From Larix sibirica (lineage: Eukaryota > Streptophyta > Pinopsida > Pinales > Pinaceae): a stretch of DNA of 23,641 bases. Positions 1-11,243 of this stretch are shown here, in pieces (within the stretch, counting starts at the first letter, position 1; the number at the start of each line of letters is the position of its first letter). The notes under the pieces are model-generated. The model saw nothing but the letters and a program-made list of their open reading frames with translations. It was not told the DNA's origin and did not search any database. The DNA lies in assembly GCA_004151065.3 (NCBI GenBank), contig NWUY0300001326.1:1-23641 (forward strand). Direction: 5' to 3'. A program made the translations under genes and the position numbers.

Positions 1-1395
1 CCATGTCATTAATTCTCATGAGTATTCCTTAGGGGCTTATGCCATATTATTATATTATTTTCTCTAACTAACCCCAACCACCTAGTGGACCATATTTCAT
101 TATGTGTGGCCACATTACATTAATTATTCCCATTGGGTACACATAACATATATTATTTCCATCTTGATCCTTCTCTCAAAACATGAATTGCAAAACATTA
201 CAATTTAGGTGACTCTAATCCATAAACACTTCCATCATCTCCCTAAAGGAATATTGGCCATGTCTTGTATGGTGCAAGTGCTTCCAAATATCCTCTTTTC
301 TAACATGTATGCCCAAATTTGCTCTCTAAGCCTTCTAGATTCTTCTATATATGGATTCAACCGCTCAATAGCTACATAAGGTCCACTCATGACTGTTGCA
401 TCAATGTGTCTTTCTATCCCCAAAATTTTAGGGTCCAAATAACAAGCTACTGCATGCAAATGTATATGCAACATTTTCCATCTTTCATCTATTACCTCCC
501 ATATTTCCATGTACTTACTTTCCACATTGTTAAAGGATTTTGCAATAGCTTCTTTGCAATGATCCATACCCTCAACAAAACCCATAGAAGGGGTGTAACT
601 ATCAACCATGTGAAGCATTTCAACAAGTGGATCACATACGTTTAAAACCATACAACACTTTCCCAAAAAGCATTGCCTTAAATCATTTGTTTCAACTCCT
701 TCCCTTTAGATTCTTTTCAAAGGAAAGAGATTTTCCACTATGTGTTGTAGATAACACATCTTATATTTATATTTTCCTCAAACAATATTTTGAGAGTAAT
801 GAATATGTGGAAAATTTGGTATCATAGGTCCTTTGTAGCTCTCTAGATGCTTGGTTCCTATACAAGCTCAACATTAGAATATGGTTAGATATGAAGTGAG
901 AAGTTTGTTTCAGCTTTCGAACTACCTTGTTAATCCATGGAAAGTTTGCTAAATCATGCAACAATAATTCAAGGCAATGAGAGGCACAAGGGGTCCACTA
1001 AATTTTTTGCACTTATCCATTATCATCTTTGTATCTCCCACACATTTTGAGGAATTTTCAGTTATGACTTGGACCACATTTTCTTCCCTAACTTCAAAAA
1101 TGGCTTATTGAAAATATTGAAAATATTGAAAATGTATTCATAAGTTTTCTTGTGTTCTGAGGCATCAACTACCTTAAAAAAATAATATCCCTCTAGGGAA
1201 ATAAACCAACGGATTAATTAGTGGCCTATGACACATCTAACCAACCATTTGATAAAATTGTGCACCTTGTTTCTTTCCAAGACTCTCTGATCTTAATCAA
1301 TTTGTTTGTCACTTTGTTTTTACCTTTTGAGAATAGTGGTCCTTATTGTCCCATAAATGGGAGGTGTTATTGCCCAACCTATACATGAGTGGGAA
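1..1395 (-). pseudogene. hAT-superfamily transposase pseudogene (DUF659 + start of hATC)
   Basis: Remnant of a BED/DUF659-type hAT DNA transposase, an enzyme that cuts and reinserts its own element in the nucleus. Reading down the minus strand, broken frames give PPIYGTIRTTILKR (about 1370), then RESWKETRCTILSNGW (about 1290-1240), the start of DUF659; a block ending VVDASEHKKTYEYIF follows near 1150. The open stretch 964-767 contains NFPWINKVVRKLKQTSHFI, typical of the middle of this family. The longest open stretch, 666-235, has KYMEIWEVIDERWKMLHIHL and LHAVACYLDPKI, matching the segment before the dimerisation domain. Just beyond it, 235-165 reads VYGLESPKL, a stop, then CFAIHVL, the expected start of hATC. 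The family usually has D where SNGW has N. Stops and frameshifts occur between every block, so it is dead. The BED zinc finger and terminal inverted repeats were not found; the element may continue past the left edge. Confidence 0.8.
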
Positions 1396-2319
1396 AAGTA
1401 TCAACCTACTAGCACAATCTAGATGGAATCAAAGATTGGGTGTCAATATCACCTTGACACTCACAACCTCTCACTTCAAGCCTAACTCTTTAATCCAAAT
1501 CCTAGTGGGGTGTCCCTAACGAAATGATGATTTAAAGTCTAGATGGAATATTTATCAATTAGAGTTGTCTAGACTAACTAAGTACAATGTGAACTATAGA
1601 AAATGGGATGACATGCACTTAGTGAATGAATCTTAAACACCATAAAGATATAACCATAACAATATGTGCTTAAGGCTAACCAATTAATCCACTTAAGTAA
1701 TATACAATGGTAGATGCTAGATTCAAAGGAAAATGCTTCCAATATATATAAAATGTAAAACAAAAAGCATGACAAGACTTATTACTAATTCACAAATAAT
1801 ATACCAATTAAGAGTATGCATTAATAATTAGTCCAAGGCATATGACAAGGTCTAAGGTGAAACCTTGGAGCTTGTAATAGGCTCAATGATGATTATCTTA
1901 AGTTGTGTGGGATATATAACTTAATCATCCAATAAAACTAAACTAACAAGATATGATAAAGTAACTTTAAGTATTTCTTAATTGGCTTAGAATGCTAGAG
2001 ATAACCACCACTTATGATAAGTAATCTAGAGAGAAAAAGATGTTACCACCGCATAGGCTAAGTTGGTAGTGTTTTAAATCACATTGAGGGGAAGAGCTCT
2101 ACAACGGTACATGAAAGTAGTCTAGAATGACCCTTTGGGTACAACCAATACTATGACCAAAGTGAAAGCAAGATTTGTGGCTGAATTCCAGAATTCAAAC
2201 TTGGATCAACAGAATTATGTTGAGCTAAATACAATAACCCAATGGCTCAATGAGAGTGATTGGGAATATGATCAACAATGTTGGGACCTAATAAAATAAA
2301 TCTCACACCCAATTCACAA
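1396..2319. other. Gene-free stretch
   Basis: I see no coding region I can name here on either strand. It is AT-rich with scattered stops. The part near 2320 may include the decayed 3' tail of LINE B, since that element's RNase H region would be expected here, but I could not recognise RNase H motifs. Confidence 0.5.
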
Positions 2320-2329
2320 AACACAACTT

Positions 2330-4778
2330 AAACAAACACTTAGGGGTCTCCTCGGTGTGATTTACACAAACAACACCAACCAGGTCCAACCTTGCTTCTC
2401 TTTTGTATAAATTCCCAAATCATTACTCTATTTATCAACACCAACCACATGAATAGAGTATACTTGGATGGAACACTTACATTCCAGAGTTTGAACCACC
2501 ACCAAAAAAAACCTATACTGCAGGATTGATTAAGGAAATATAACCTAATTTGGTTGGGTAGACGCCACCTTTATTCAGTTCCCAACAAAATTCATCAGGA
2601 TCATCCTTGAGTCTTATGTGTGCTCTCCTTAACTCAGCCAAAAAGGCCTCCCATGTATACCCCAAGAGACCTTCCAAACCTTACTCCTTATAAGATATCC
2701 ATTAATGAAACCAAATAATAATATCATGTGGCCGAGCCATCTTTTTTAGGTTGTATCTACCCATTTTCTATAGATGAGTAACGACAACTTCTGGGAGGAA
2801 AACATCCCTCCCACAACCCACAATGGAATATGACCCAATACCGAGCTAGGCTCTGTTGCCCACTTTCCAAGCCAAATAGTTGCAGATCATGGGAAAAGTT
2901 GAAGACAAGGCTTTCCATTGGTTAGAAACATTGTGTACATTCTTTCTCTCTAAGCAGATTCAATCCAACAAATTATTAGGATGAATGTACTTATTTTAAA
3001 TAATACTCCTCTATAAACTATCTTTAGTAATCAATTGCTAGAGGCATTTTGCAGCTGGGGAGCACCCAAAGAGATGGATGTCCTTGAGACTTCATTCCCC
3101 AAGCTCCTTAGGATGAGCTATTAATTTCCATGTCGCAAAATGGGAACCCAAATAATCACTACTACCCTTCCAAATATAACTGAAACACCATTTCCTAATC
3201 TTCACCAAGATCCCCTTTGGGATGCGGGAAACGATATGCTAGAAAACAAGGATTTCTTCAAGCAATTATTTTATTAGGACAAGACTCCCACCTCTAGAGA
3301 GCCATTAGTTACACCAAAAGGAAATATTTTGCTTGATCTTGGACAACAACCACTGCCAATCGTCCTTTCCATAATTGTTGGGTTTCAAGTTGAATCCAAG
3401 GTATCTAAAACCCTCATCCAAACCAAAATTCTAAAATGGGAATATCCTCTCCATCCATGTCCTCATGAGGTCAGAGAATCCATGAGAGTACATAGAAGAC
3501 TTGTTAAGGTTGATGCACGTCCTAGCAGCAGTGCCAAATATCTCAAGGATATTTAATAAGTTATGATATTCCACCAATTTTTCAAAGCATAAAAATAATA
3601 CATCATCAAAAAAGAGGATATGTGAGAGGGTCTCTCCTCCTCCCACTTTAACACCCTAAAGTTGTCTTAGTATTCGAGCTTCATGAATGACCTTACTTAG
3701 ACATTCAGTCGCCAACAAAAAAGGTATGGGGACAAAGAGAAACCTTATATAAGCCCTTAGGAGGGCTTAAAAGAGGGAGAGGTTGACCCATTGATAATGA
3801 CATAAAAGGATGTAGAGGTCACACAACTCATGATCCATTTGACTAAGGGTAGAGAGAAACCAAGATAAAGGAGAATAAGTCTAAGATACAACTAGGAGAC
3901 ATGGTCATAGGCCTTAGATAAATCGAGCTTGATGACAGAGGATGGGGAATGGGAGTTTTTAATAGAGTGCAACCCATCTTGGGAAGAACTTGTGGCTTAA
4001 TGAATCAACCTCCCCTCTAAAAATACAAATTTCTCAAGAAAAATGTAATGCGAAAAAAGAGGTTTTAATCTCATAGCTAATATCTTTGACATAATTTTAT
4101 ACACAACATTGTACAAGGAAATGTGTCTAAAGCCATCAAAGTTCTCCAAGAAATTTAATTTGAGAATTAAAGCAATAAATGTGGAATTCATGTTCCCTAA
4201 AATGCTACTAGACAATCTAACCCCTTCCATTTCCTTGAGACTATTGTCTCGAAGAAACTCAAAAAATTCCACACAGAAATCCATCGGCCAACCATCGAGA
4301 CCCGGGCTTTTGTATTTTTCAATTTTTTTTATGACTGCAAGCAATTCATCCTAAGATGGAACCTATAAAGAGCCTCATTTTGGTCTACCTCGACCATATG
4401 GGGAAAGAAGGAAATGGCCTTCAGAATTTCTTCAATATTAGCCCTGGTAGGTTCACTGAAAAGGTCAGAAAAATGTGAAGCCACAAGCTCTGCTAAGCCT
4501 TGAAACCACCTAAACTTATTTCCTTCCCAATCAAGCATCTCCCAAACAATGTTATGAATTTTTTTTAAATTTTGCATATTTAGGGAAAAAAATTGTATTT
4601 TGGTCCCCAAATCCAAGCAAGACCACCCAATTCTTAATCCTCCACTCTTTCTCCTTCTCCAATAGTAATTTACTTTTTTGGGATTATAAAAGCTTAATAT
4701 AAGCCATAGATCCTTCACTAAATAAACCATTGGGGTGCTCCCAATAGAATAGTTAAATTTTTGTTTAGATTCCTTCAA
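2330..4778 (-). pseudogene. LINE B ORF2, reverse transcriptase and zf-RVT pseudogene
   Basis: Continuation of ORF2. The open stretch 4778-4329 is the endonuclease-RT linker (HFSDLFSEPTRANIEEILKA). The next, 4344-3997, holds the first RT motifs: KYKSPGLDGWPMDF, FIALILKLNF and ISLYNVVYKIMSKILAMRLK. RT motif A, KLDLSKAYDHVS, is intact near 3920-3880. The block that should read R-G-L-R-Q-G has two stops. Motif C reads FFDDVLF near 3600, so both catalytic Asp remain there, inside the stretch 3646-3431 that ends in NKSSMYSHGFSDLMRTWMER. Connection sequence can be followed to about 2900, then DEFCWELNKGGVYPTKLGYI near 2590-2550 and a degenerate zinc-binding block with HTEETPKCLF near 2370. The catalytic residues are partly kept, but the number of breaks rules out function. 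Confidence 0.8.
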
Positions 4779-4779
4779 G

Positions 4780-5672
4780 TAAAATACCTCTCCCTACATC
4801 CTGCACTTTCCCAAGGGATCGTCTTCTCTTTGACCAACCGAAGAGAAATAACAAATTGGATGCATGATGTGTCCTCCAAGTGGATGTCGATGTGCCTCCA
4901 GTTAGACTTCACCAAATCTTAAAATTTCATCTCTTTGAACTAACTTAGGTTGAATTTGATGATTCTCTTATCCAAGGCCCAACTATAGGAGGATGGGGAA
5001 GTGATCCATGCATCTTAAGGAATCCACCCAAGACCATAATAAGTTAGATTTTCTAGAAGGGAATGATGAACCAGGAATCTATCTAATATCTTAGAGACAA
5101 CAACCTCCCTAGTTTGATTGTTTGTCCAAGTAGGTCTCATCTCAAGGGGCATAATATCAACCCAACTAGCCAACTCAAATCTATTAAGGAAAAAATATGC
5201 CATCCTATCATGATGAGCAGAGGATCCCTAGATATACCCTTTGTTCAGAGTGAGATTCATGCCCCCACCAACGATAATGTTTTATGTCCTTGTCCACTAA
5301 GAGGATGGTATATTTGACCATAAATCTTCCTTCTTGTCATAAGGACCATATACATTCAATAGAGTAATCACTAACCCAAAACTTTTTAGAGAAGAACTTG
5401 GTACATAAACCTGAATACACAACAAAAGAGTTGATTAATTTAACATTCTAACTCCAACTTGTAATTAGACCATTGGAGAAACCCTGAGCATCTAGTTTCA
5501 AAAAATCCCACTATGTCATTAACTTCTTGAGATCATTGACCGAATGATCCCCTTTATCCATAGATTCTTAGATTAATAAAACATCAAGTTTATTCAAACC
5601 TAACATCCTCTTGAGGGCCAACATTTTGGCTTGAGCCCACGGTACCCTTATATTAATTGACATAAACTTCAT
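4780..5672 (-). pseudogene. LINE B ORF2, endonuclease domain pseudogene
   Basis: Start of ORF2, the apurinic-like endonuclease that nicks target DNA to prime reverse transcription. A methionine at 5672 opens MKFMSINIRVPWAQAKML and then a block ending KLDVLLI, stop, ESM; this is the endonuclease N-terminus (family form: I-L-S-W-N-I-R-G ... Q-E-S). LLNVYGPYDKKEDLW follows near 5360. The catalytic G-D-F-N position reads GGGMN near 5270, so the Asp is gone. The open stretch 5203-5015 contains RPTWTNNQ and KILDRFLVHHSLL, both typical. The S-D-H-x-P motif expected after it reads ITSPSS, so the catalytic His is lost too. At least six stops interrupt the frame. Confidence 0.8.
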
Positions 5673-5689
5673 GAGGAAACCCTAGAGGG

Positions 5690-6930
5690 GGTTTTCTCTA
5701 CTCTAAGCACCCTTGAAATCAAACATTGTTTCCCTTAGTTAACTTATTTTTTCACCCTTTCCTTAGCATTTTTTAGGGTGGATTTCCTCCCCACCCAAGA
5801 CCCTCACGGGTCCTTGAGAACATCTGATATGAAACCAGTGAAAGGGAAAGAAGCTTGGGAGGAGGATTGAGATCTTAGGTGGTAATGTATACATCCTATA
5901 TTTTTGAAAGAAGGAATTCTAAGGGATGCCCCCTCCACCAAAGTATGAACCCCTTCGCTTAAGGAATCTGAATCTAGGGAGAAGTTCACAGAGAAATCAC
6001 CCCCCATCGTTCGACCCTAACTCCAATGTAAAGCAAATATTTGAATTGAAAAAATATGACCTAATTTCCCCCTGTATAGACGCAAACAAGTCCACCCCAT
6101 ATACTAAACTTGCACTGGAACCAAATTTAGAGGGAGAAGTATTGAAAGGCTTACTCAAAGGGGGAGGACTTTGTTTCCATATAAGGTTAATTTTTCGTAG
6201 CTCAGAGGGCGTGAAATAAAAAATCCAAGCTCCACTATGTTGTTCAAAGAGAGGCCTTCTCCATATTGAGCTTCTGTAACCATATTGAGCTTCTATAACC
6301 AAGGGTATAGAAAAATCACCAATTCTCAAATCCCTACTATCATTTGTGACATCGTGAGAGGGGCTTCCAATTCAACCCTCTTCTCCACAAAATTCTTTGC
6401 AATGTCCTTTCCTAAAGGCTAAGAGAAATTTTCCAATTCAGAAGGAGCCTCATCACATCCTTGACCCAGGTAGAAGTCACTGGTATTTTGGCAAACCATA
6501 TTTAGGAAAGGTTTATCACAGTCTTTAAGAACATCCTTGTGTTGATGACAATGTGCACCGCGAAAAAGGGAATTGATGTAGTCCAAGATCCTTGTGTTTG
6601 CTTTTCCCCCAGCACCAACTCCATAGATTCAAAGAGTCCTTTCTAGCATCTAGTTCAACCAGAATGCAAGCTATTGATCGTGTCGAATAATACTTTATTT
6701 GTTGTTAGAGAGTATAAACTTATCGAAGATATATTCAATTGCTTTGAGAGTCCGATTAGAGCATAACTGCATTGGCAGGTTTGACAACTTAACCCACATG
6801 AGAGTGGATGCCATGAATTCATCCTTGGCATTGAAACAAGGATGCCAAGGTTTTAATCATAGGTAGGACTTGTTAAAGAACCATCCCCCCTTAAAATGGA
6901 TAGGGCATCCTCATCAAATTGGAATATCTA
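5690..6930 (-). pseudogene. LINE B ORF1 (DUF4283 gag-like, degenerate CCHC) pseudogene
   Basis: ORF1 of plant L1 elements makes a nucleic-acid-binding protein that packages the transcript. On the minus strand, 6900-6700 reads WHPCFNAKDEFMASTLMWVK followed by LSNLPMQLCSNRTLKAIEYI, the diagnostic middle of a DUF4283 domain (family form: W-x-P-x-F ... W-V-R-L-P-x-L-P). Farther on, around 6560, HCHQHKDVLKDC sits where the CCHC knuckle belongs; the first Cys and the His are replaced, so zinc binding would be lost. The tail (6329-5804, two open stretches) is Ser/Pro/Phe-rich and matches no domain I know, as usual for ORF1 C-termini. Several stops are present. Confidence 0.7.
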
Positions 6931-7099
6931 ATGAGCCATTTATAGTTCCATAGTCTAAATAAATAATGGTGTGATACAATTATATATGGCTACAAGTGTC
7001 TAAAATGACCATACAAAGTATTGTTATACATTGGATAGAGATATGGGCATGGAAAGATATTAAAAAATGTTGTTATATCATTGGTTATCAATATGAATA
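6931..7099. other. Spacer between two LINEs
   Basis: AT-rich spacer between the 3' tail of LINE A and the 5' end of LINE B. I see no gene. The exact element ends cannot be placed from sequence alone. Confidence 0.4.
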
Positions 7100-7439
7100 T
7101 TCCATGTTAGTGATGGAGCAGGCCAAGCTTGAAGTGCCATGATCACCCACATTGCCCATATCCAACCGAGGTGATAGATCAATTGCAGACGGAGATAGGT
7201 CATTAAGGTTGATGGTGGGTGGTTACATGAGGCATGTGTTGCCTTGTACTATGGAAACCACTTCTTCTCTATGTTGTGGGTAAGATGGGCCATGTGTCAC
7301 AGTAATAGAGCGCTCAGAACTAAGCTTGTACATAGATTCCTCTCGCATCCCTATCATTCGATGCAAGTGTTGGAGCCTCCTTTAGGGAAAGTGAGGAGCA
7401 TTCCTCATGTAAAAGAGATGAGGGGATCTCTGCCAATGT

Positions 7440-7988
7440 CAATTCCAAATCTTCAATGCTTCGACCAATCTCATTATTTTCCAAATTGTTTGCCACCATA
7501 TTGGCTTCCATTCAAACATGAGAGGGGATGATGGCACAGGTTTGATGAAGAAGATATTCCATCCATTCCAGTTTCACTGCCATCCTCTAGTTGTGGGAAA
7601 TTTTGCTCGTGGCAATCCCGTTTTGGAGACAACGAAGAATATTAATCATGACTAGGGACTCACCCTCGATGATGAGTTTGTTGAAGTTTTCTCTTATTGC
7701 AATCTATATGCCGAAATCAAGGGCATGAACTTCCATTTCATTATTGGTATCCTTTCCAATGGTGTCCACATAGACTCTCATAATGTTTCCATTGCTGTTT
7801 CGAAAGGTGCCACCAAATCTAGTAGGCTTTGGATTACCTTTTGAGGCCTCGTCAAAGTTTAGTTTAAGAAATCCTTTTGAGGTGGGGGGAGCAATGGAGG
7901 GGGGTAGAGTTGTGTGGTGAGGATCTAAGAGGAGGAGAGATGCGAACCAAGTCAGACAAGCCCCATGCTTGGAAGATGGCAGTTTCAT
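7440..7988 (-). pseudogene. LINE A ORF2, RNase H domain pseudogene
   Basis: RNase H would remove the RNA strand after cDNA synthesis. The open stretch 7988-7704 contains KLNFDEASKGNPKPTRFGGT and then FRNSNGNIMR and TNNEMEVHAL, a clear RNase H fold start with the first Asp and the Glu kept. After one stop, the same frame continues IRENFNKLIIEGESLVMINI, where the family's G-D-S has become G-E-S. The end, VWMEANMVANNLENN (about 7515-7470), has Asn where the last catalytic Asp (A-D-x-L-A) belongs. So two of four catalytic acids are replaced. The frame closing at 7320 is the remaining C-terminal tail. Confidence 0.8.
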
Positions 7989-8229
7989 GTGTTGGGAGCT
8001 TCCAATCTTCTTCAGTCTAGGGATTGCATTGTATAGCTTCTCTAATGTCTAAATGAATTTTTCTCCATACCTATTTTGTGCTCCAGCTTTCACTTTTGAA
8101 AATTATGTGATTTCTTTCCTTCTGAGGTCCCACATGAGGAATCCTAGGAATAATTGCCAAGTCCTGTTTATAATGGCATTTTGGAAGATTGTTTTCCTCC
8201 AGTTAGCAATGGTGTCGTGAAGGTTGTCT

Positions 8230-8620
8230 CTTCTGTGATCGACTTTTTCAGAACCTTTCTTCTCCTTTTTCCCACATCGTCAAGGTGTATTGGTAATGAT
8301 TCAAGAGATGTTCCAATGTTTTAGATTCTTTATAATAGAGGAAGCAAATGGAGGGTCCCTTAAAGCCTCATTGAGTGAGTTGGTCCCAAGTGAGAGCTTT
8401 TTTCTTATAAACCAACCAAAGGAAGGTGGCCACTTTGGGCCAAAGGTTCTGTTTCCACATCTAGATCCATCTGACCTCCTTTTCCTGGTCTTCTATTTGA
8501 GAGAGGATGGAGCATGCTTCTTTGATTGAGAAGTTCCCTCCTTTGTGCCCCCATCTCAATTTGTCTAGGGCAGGATGATTTTGAATTTTCCTTGTATGTA
8601 GTTCTTGCCAAAACATGTCC
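8230..8620 (-). pseudogene. LINE A ORF2, zinc-binding (zf-RVT) fragment
   Basis: The zf-RVT domain lies between RT and RNase H in plant L1 ORF2. On the minus strand one frame gives KLRWGHKGGNFSIKEACSIL, then after a stop KQNLWPKVATFLWLVYKKKA, then ICFLYYKESKTLEHLL and NHYQYTLTMW (8345-8260). The family form is C-x-x-C ... H-L-(x)-x-x-C-x-y-x-x-x-x-W. The second and last Cys positions are both Tyr here, so the zinc site is lost. The open frames on the other strand and in other phases are shadows of this block. Confidence 0.65.
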
Positions 8621-8975
8621 TAGTTTAAATTGTTTGGAGTATTAGGCCAACACTCTCTATCTAGCCATTGTCTCCATTTCTTTGAGGGGTTGTTGTTAGT
8701 CCATTATTCATAGACAAAAGTTTGGTTAGCCATAAGGAGGTTGTCACATAAATCCTAATTGTTTAGAAAGGTTGTCAATTTCGTGTTTTGTTGCTAGGCA
8801 TCATCCTAGAGGAGGGCTTAATGACCATTGTGAACTTCCTAGAAGCCGTGATTTTGGATTAGTTTCCTATTCTTCCAAGTTGTATTCTAGATGAGGGAGT
8901 CGTTGTGATGACCATCAAGCCTAAGTAAATCATGGATCTCCACTTCAGGAGCATATTTTTATTTTCAATTTTGCT

Positions 8976-9480
8976 TTAGACAGATATACTATTTTGGAGC
9001 CATCTCCACCAAGTTTTAGCCCCTATGGACGTGATTTCTACTTCCATATCACTGATCTTGAGTCCTCCAAATTTTTTCAGCCGACATAAACTGGTCCAAG
9101 TAGCATTGGCCCAAATACGTTTGGATTGGGTGCCACTCCAAAGAAAATTTCGCTGCAAGTTCCTGATTGCTTTGATGATTTTTTTTGGGCAGTTACAACA
9201 AATAAGAGATATGTGGGCATAACATGTAAGAACAATTTGAGTAAGATAGGACACCATGCTAGATTCAAGGATCAAAATGTCCAACTGGAGATCCTTTTCT
9301 CTATTTTAGATAGTAAGTCCTCACATGAAGAATTCTGAAAGGTGTTGGTAATTAGTGGGGCACCAAGATATTTGGAGGAAAATGAGCTCTTTTGAAAACA
9401 TGTTAGTATGGATATTTTGAGTTGAACAACTAAAGGAGTGTTGAAAAGTAAGTTCCTCTTTACTAAGCCTATTTATGTCA
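8976..9480 (-). pseudogene. LINE A ORF2, RT connection/thumb fragment
   Basis: Reading the minus strand from 9480: NTPLVVQLKIS, then SSKYLGAPLITNTF and DLLSKIEKRISSW. A frame change near 9285 leads into the open stretch 9284-8976 with AIRNLQRNFLWSGTQSKRIW and LCRLKKFGGLKISD. This is the region after the RT palm in plant L1 ORF2 (family forms: K-Y-L-G-A-P-L, L-L-x-K-I-x-x-R, F-L-W-x-G, W-x-x-x-C-x-P-K-x-x-G-G-L). The palm with its catalytic Asp residues is absent, so this fragment could not polymerise DNA. Confidence 0.8.
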
Positions 9481-10644
9481 TAAAAATTTCATTTTGGTTG
9501 TTTGATAGTTGTAGTCTTATCTTTTACATAGAAGTTTGTATACAGTTTATGAGATAGGAGTGATAGTCCATGTTTAGAATTTTGTGGGCCGAGCAGGCTC
9601 GAGAATATTGTATTAGGACTTGATTACAAGACATAGGGAAAACTATTTTGGACTTTTATTTTTTGAAAGTCAAATGAGTCCATATGGACAGTTCTATGTA
9701 TATTAAGTTTTTTATTGTAAGGATTTTTTCCTTTGAAAAAAAAAATACGTAAATAAATATATTTTGTTATTATTTGTATAGATAAAACATAAATGAAGTT
9801 ATAAATATATTTTTTGGATTAGAGGTTAAGTTGCAAGTGAAGTAGTATTTGGTTTTATGTAGGGATTAAGGTTATTTTTTTTTAAAGTACAAGATCGCAT
9901 TGATATAATCTCAATGTTAATATTAAGGAACACTAGCTTTGTTGCACATACTATTTATGTTGAATTCACCTTTAGTCTTGGATTATGATATAAAATTACT
10001 TTTAATTCGTTAAAATGTCATTTTCTTTGAATGTAAGGAAACAAGTTAATGACCCAAGACCTAGAGGCATTTGGCAGGAGTTGAAGTCTAACCCCTTATG
10101 GGCCACCAACATGTTATTTCATGTGGCTAGGTTTTCCTTAAATAGCGGTGGTGAGTCAGATCGCATTTGTAAATAGCAGTCAATGGTGGTTGTCATCAGA
10201 ACCTGTTTGACAACTAAGCTATGATAAGTTTTTCCATCTTCGATTTCTTTTTATTTTTCTTGATATTTAGCTTGTGCTTTTTAATAAATCAAATTACAAA
10301 TATACACCCCACACTTACTATATAAAAGGAATGCTTTCGATTGAATGTTTTTGATAGGTTTGTGTAAATGAAATGTTCATTTTGATTTTAAAAAAATATG
10401 GACATATTGTGTACAATAATAGTTTTTGCAAACTTACTAAAAAAGAAACAGTGGATACCATAAGAATTCATATTTGTATTACTTTCTATACACTCTTATT
10501 CTAACATACTATAAAAAAACAACAGATACCATAATAATTAGATTAGTAGTACTTTCTCTACAATCGTATTCTAGTTATTTTATGCTCGTCATCTTACTCA
10601 CATGATGAATATTTGAGAATGGAAAGGTCACTAGTATAGTTGAA
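9481..10644. other. AT-rich gene-free stretch
   Basis: Long A and T runs and stops in all frames. I recognise no coding region, RNA gene or complete repeat here. Confidence 0.5.
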
Positions 10645-10936
10645 ACATAATTTACCAATGTGCCCTTGATTAGCATTCAAGTACTAGACTAAAAGTGGGA
10701 TTATTGTATTCTCTTGTTGTAAACTGTGTCAACCAACCAATACAATCCCCCTACATATGGGGTTCCATTGGAGGGTGCAATGATAGGGGGTACACAAGAG
10801 GAACATATTGTGAATTCAAATACGTATGTTTATGTCCATGGACAAAATGAATAAGATTATGTTAAGAAGGGAATATGAGCGCTACAAAGTAGGAGTTGTG
10901 GAGGTGATGGGTCGAGTATTGAAGAAAGAGAGGATT
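10645..10936. repeat. Direct duplication, copy 1 (about 292 bp)
   Basis: First copy of a diverged tandem duplication; copy 2 follows directly. Shared blocks in order are: ATAATTT(A/G)CCAAT, AGTGGGATTA, CCCCCTACATATG, GAGG(G)TGCAATGATA against GAGGGAGCAATGATA, TCCATGGA, TTAAGAAGGG, GTGATGGGT and AGTATTGAAG. It has no coding potential. Confidence 0.8.
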
Positions 10937-11243
10937 ACATAATTTGCCAATATTCCCTTGAGTAGTATTTAACTACTCACTAAATAGTGGGATTACTATA
11001 TTATCATGTTGTTATCTATGTCAATCAACTAGTACAAATTCCCCCTACATATGAGGTTCCCTTGAAACCTAAGCTGGAGGGAGCAATGATATAGATTTGT
11101 GCATGAGGTGTAGGCTATGCATTCACATACACATGTTTACATCCATGGAAATAGTGAAGAATATTAAGTTAAGAAGGGCGTCAGATATTTACAAAATACT
11201 AGGAGTCGTGGAAGTGATGGGTTTAGTATTGAAGGAAGAGGGG
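10937..11243. repeat. Direct duplication, copy 2 (about 307 bp)
   Basis: Second copy, in the same orientation and with the same block order as copy 1. It is slightly longer because of an insertion (CTTGAAACCTAAGC) near 11062. The 70-codon open frame at 11097-11309 falls largely within this copy, runs past its end and has no counterpart in copy 1, so it is probably not a gene. Confidence 0.8.

Larger units (their letters stand above)
2320..6930 (-). mobile_element. LINE B: near-complete, inactive plant L1-type non-LTR retrotransposon
   Basis: One L1-type element can be followed down the minus strand in the canonical order. DUF4283/gag-like ORF1 lies at about 6930-5800, apurinic endonuclease at about 5672-4970, reverse transcriptase at about 4780-3400, connection/thumb at about 3400-2900 and the zinc-binding zf-RVT region at about 2600-2330. 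All parts share orientation and spacing, so I treat them as one insertion rather than separate genes. Stops and frameshifts occur throughout. The RNase H domain expected after zf-RVT was not recognised. Ends and target-site duplication could not be placed, so the boundaries are those of recognisable coding matter. It lies head to tail with LINE A but differs from it in sequence, so the two are independent insertions. Confidence 0.85.
7100..9480 (-). mobile_element. LINE A: 5'-truncated plant L1-type non-LTR retrotransposon
   Basis: Only the 3' third of ORF2 is present on the minus strand: RT thumb/connection (9480-8976), zinc-binding region (about 8620-8230) and RNase H (7988-7440), then a short 3' tail toward 7100. 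The coding match starts abruptly near 9480 (LLFNTPLVVQLKIS) with no catalytic RT motifs upstream, which fits the 5' truncation common in target-primed reverse transcription. Sequence differs from LINE B and LINE C, so it belongs to a third lineage. Ends and target-site duplication were not resolved. Confidence 0.8.

Noticed and set aside
319-645. 108-codon plus-strand frame
   Set aside because: It is antisense to the hAT transposase block at 666-235, which has clear family residues.
2045-2110. tRNA gene or SINE from the box A-like TAGGCTAAGTTGG near 2053
   Set aside because: No box B (GGTTCRANNCC) at tRNA-like distance, no foldable cloverleaf, and no poly(A) or flanking duplication.
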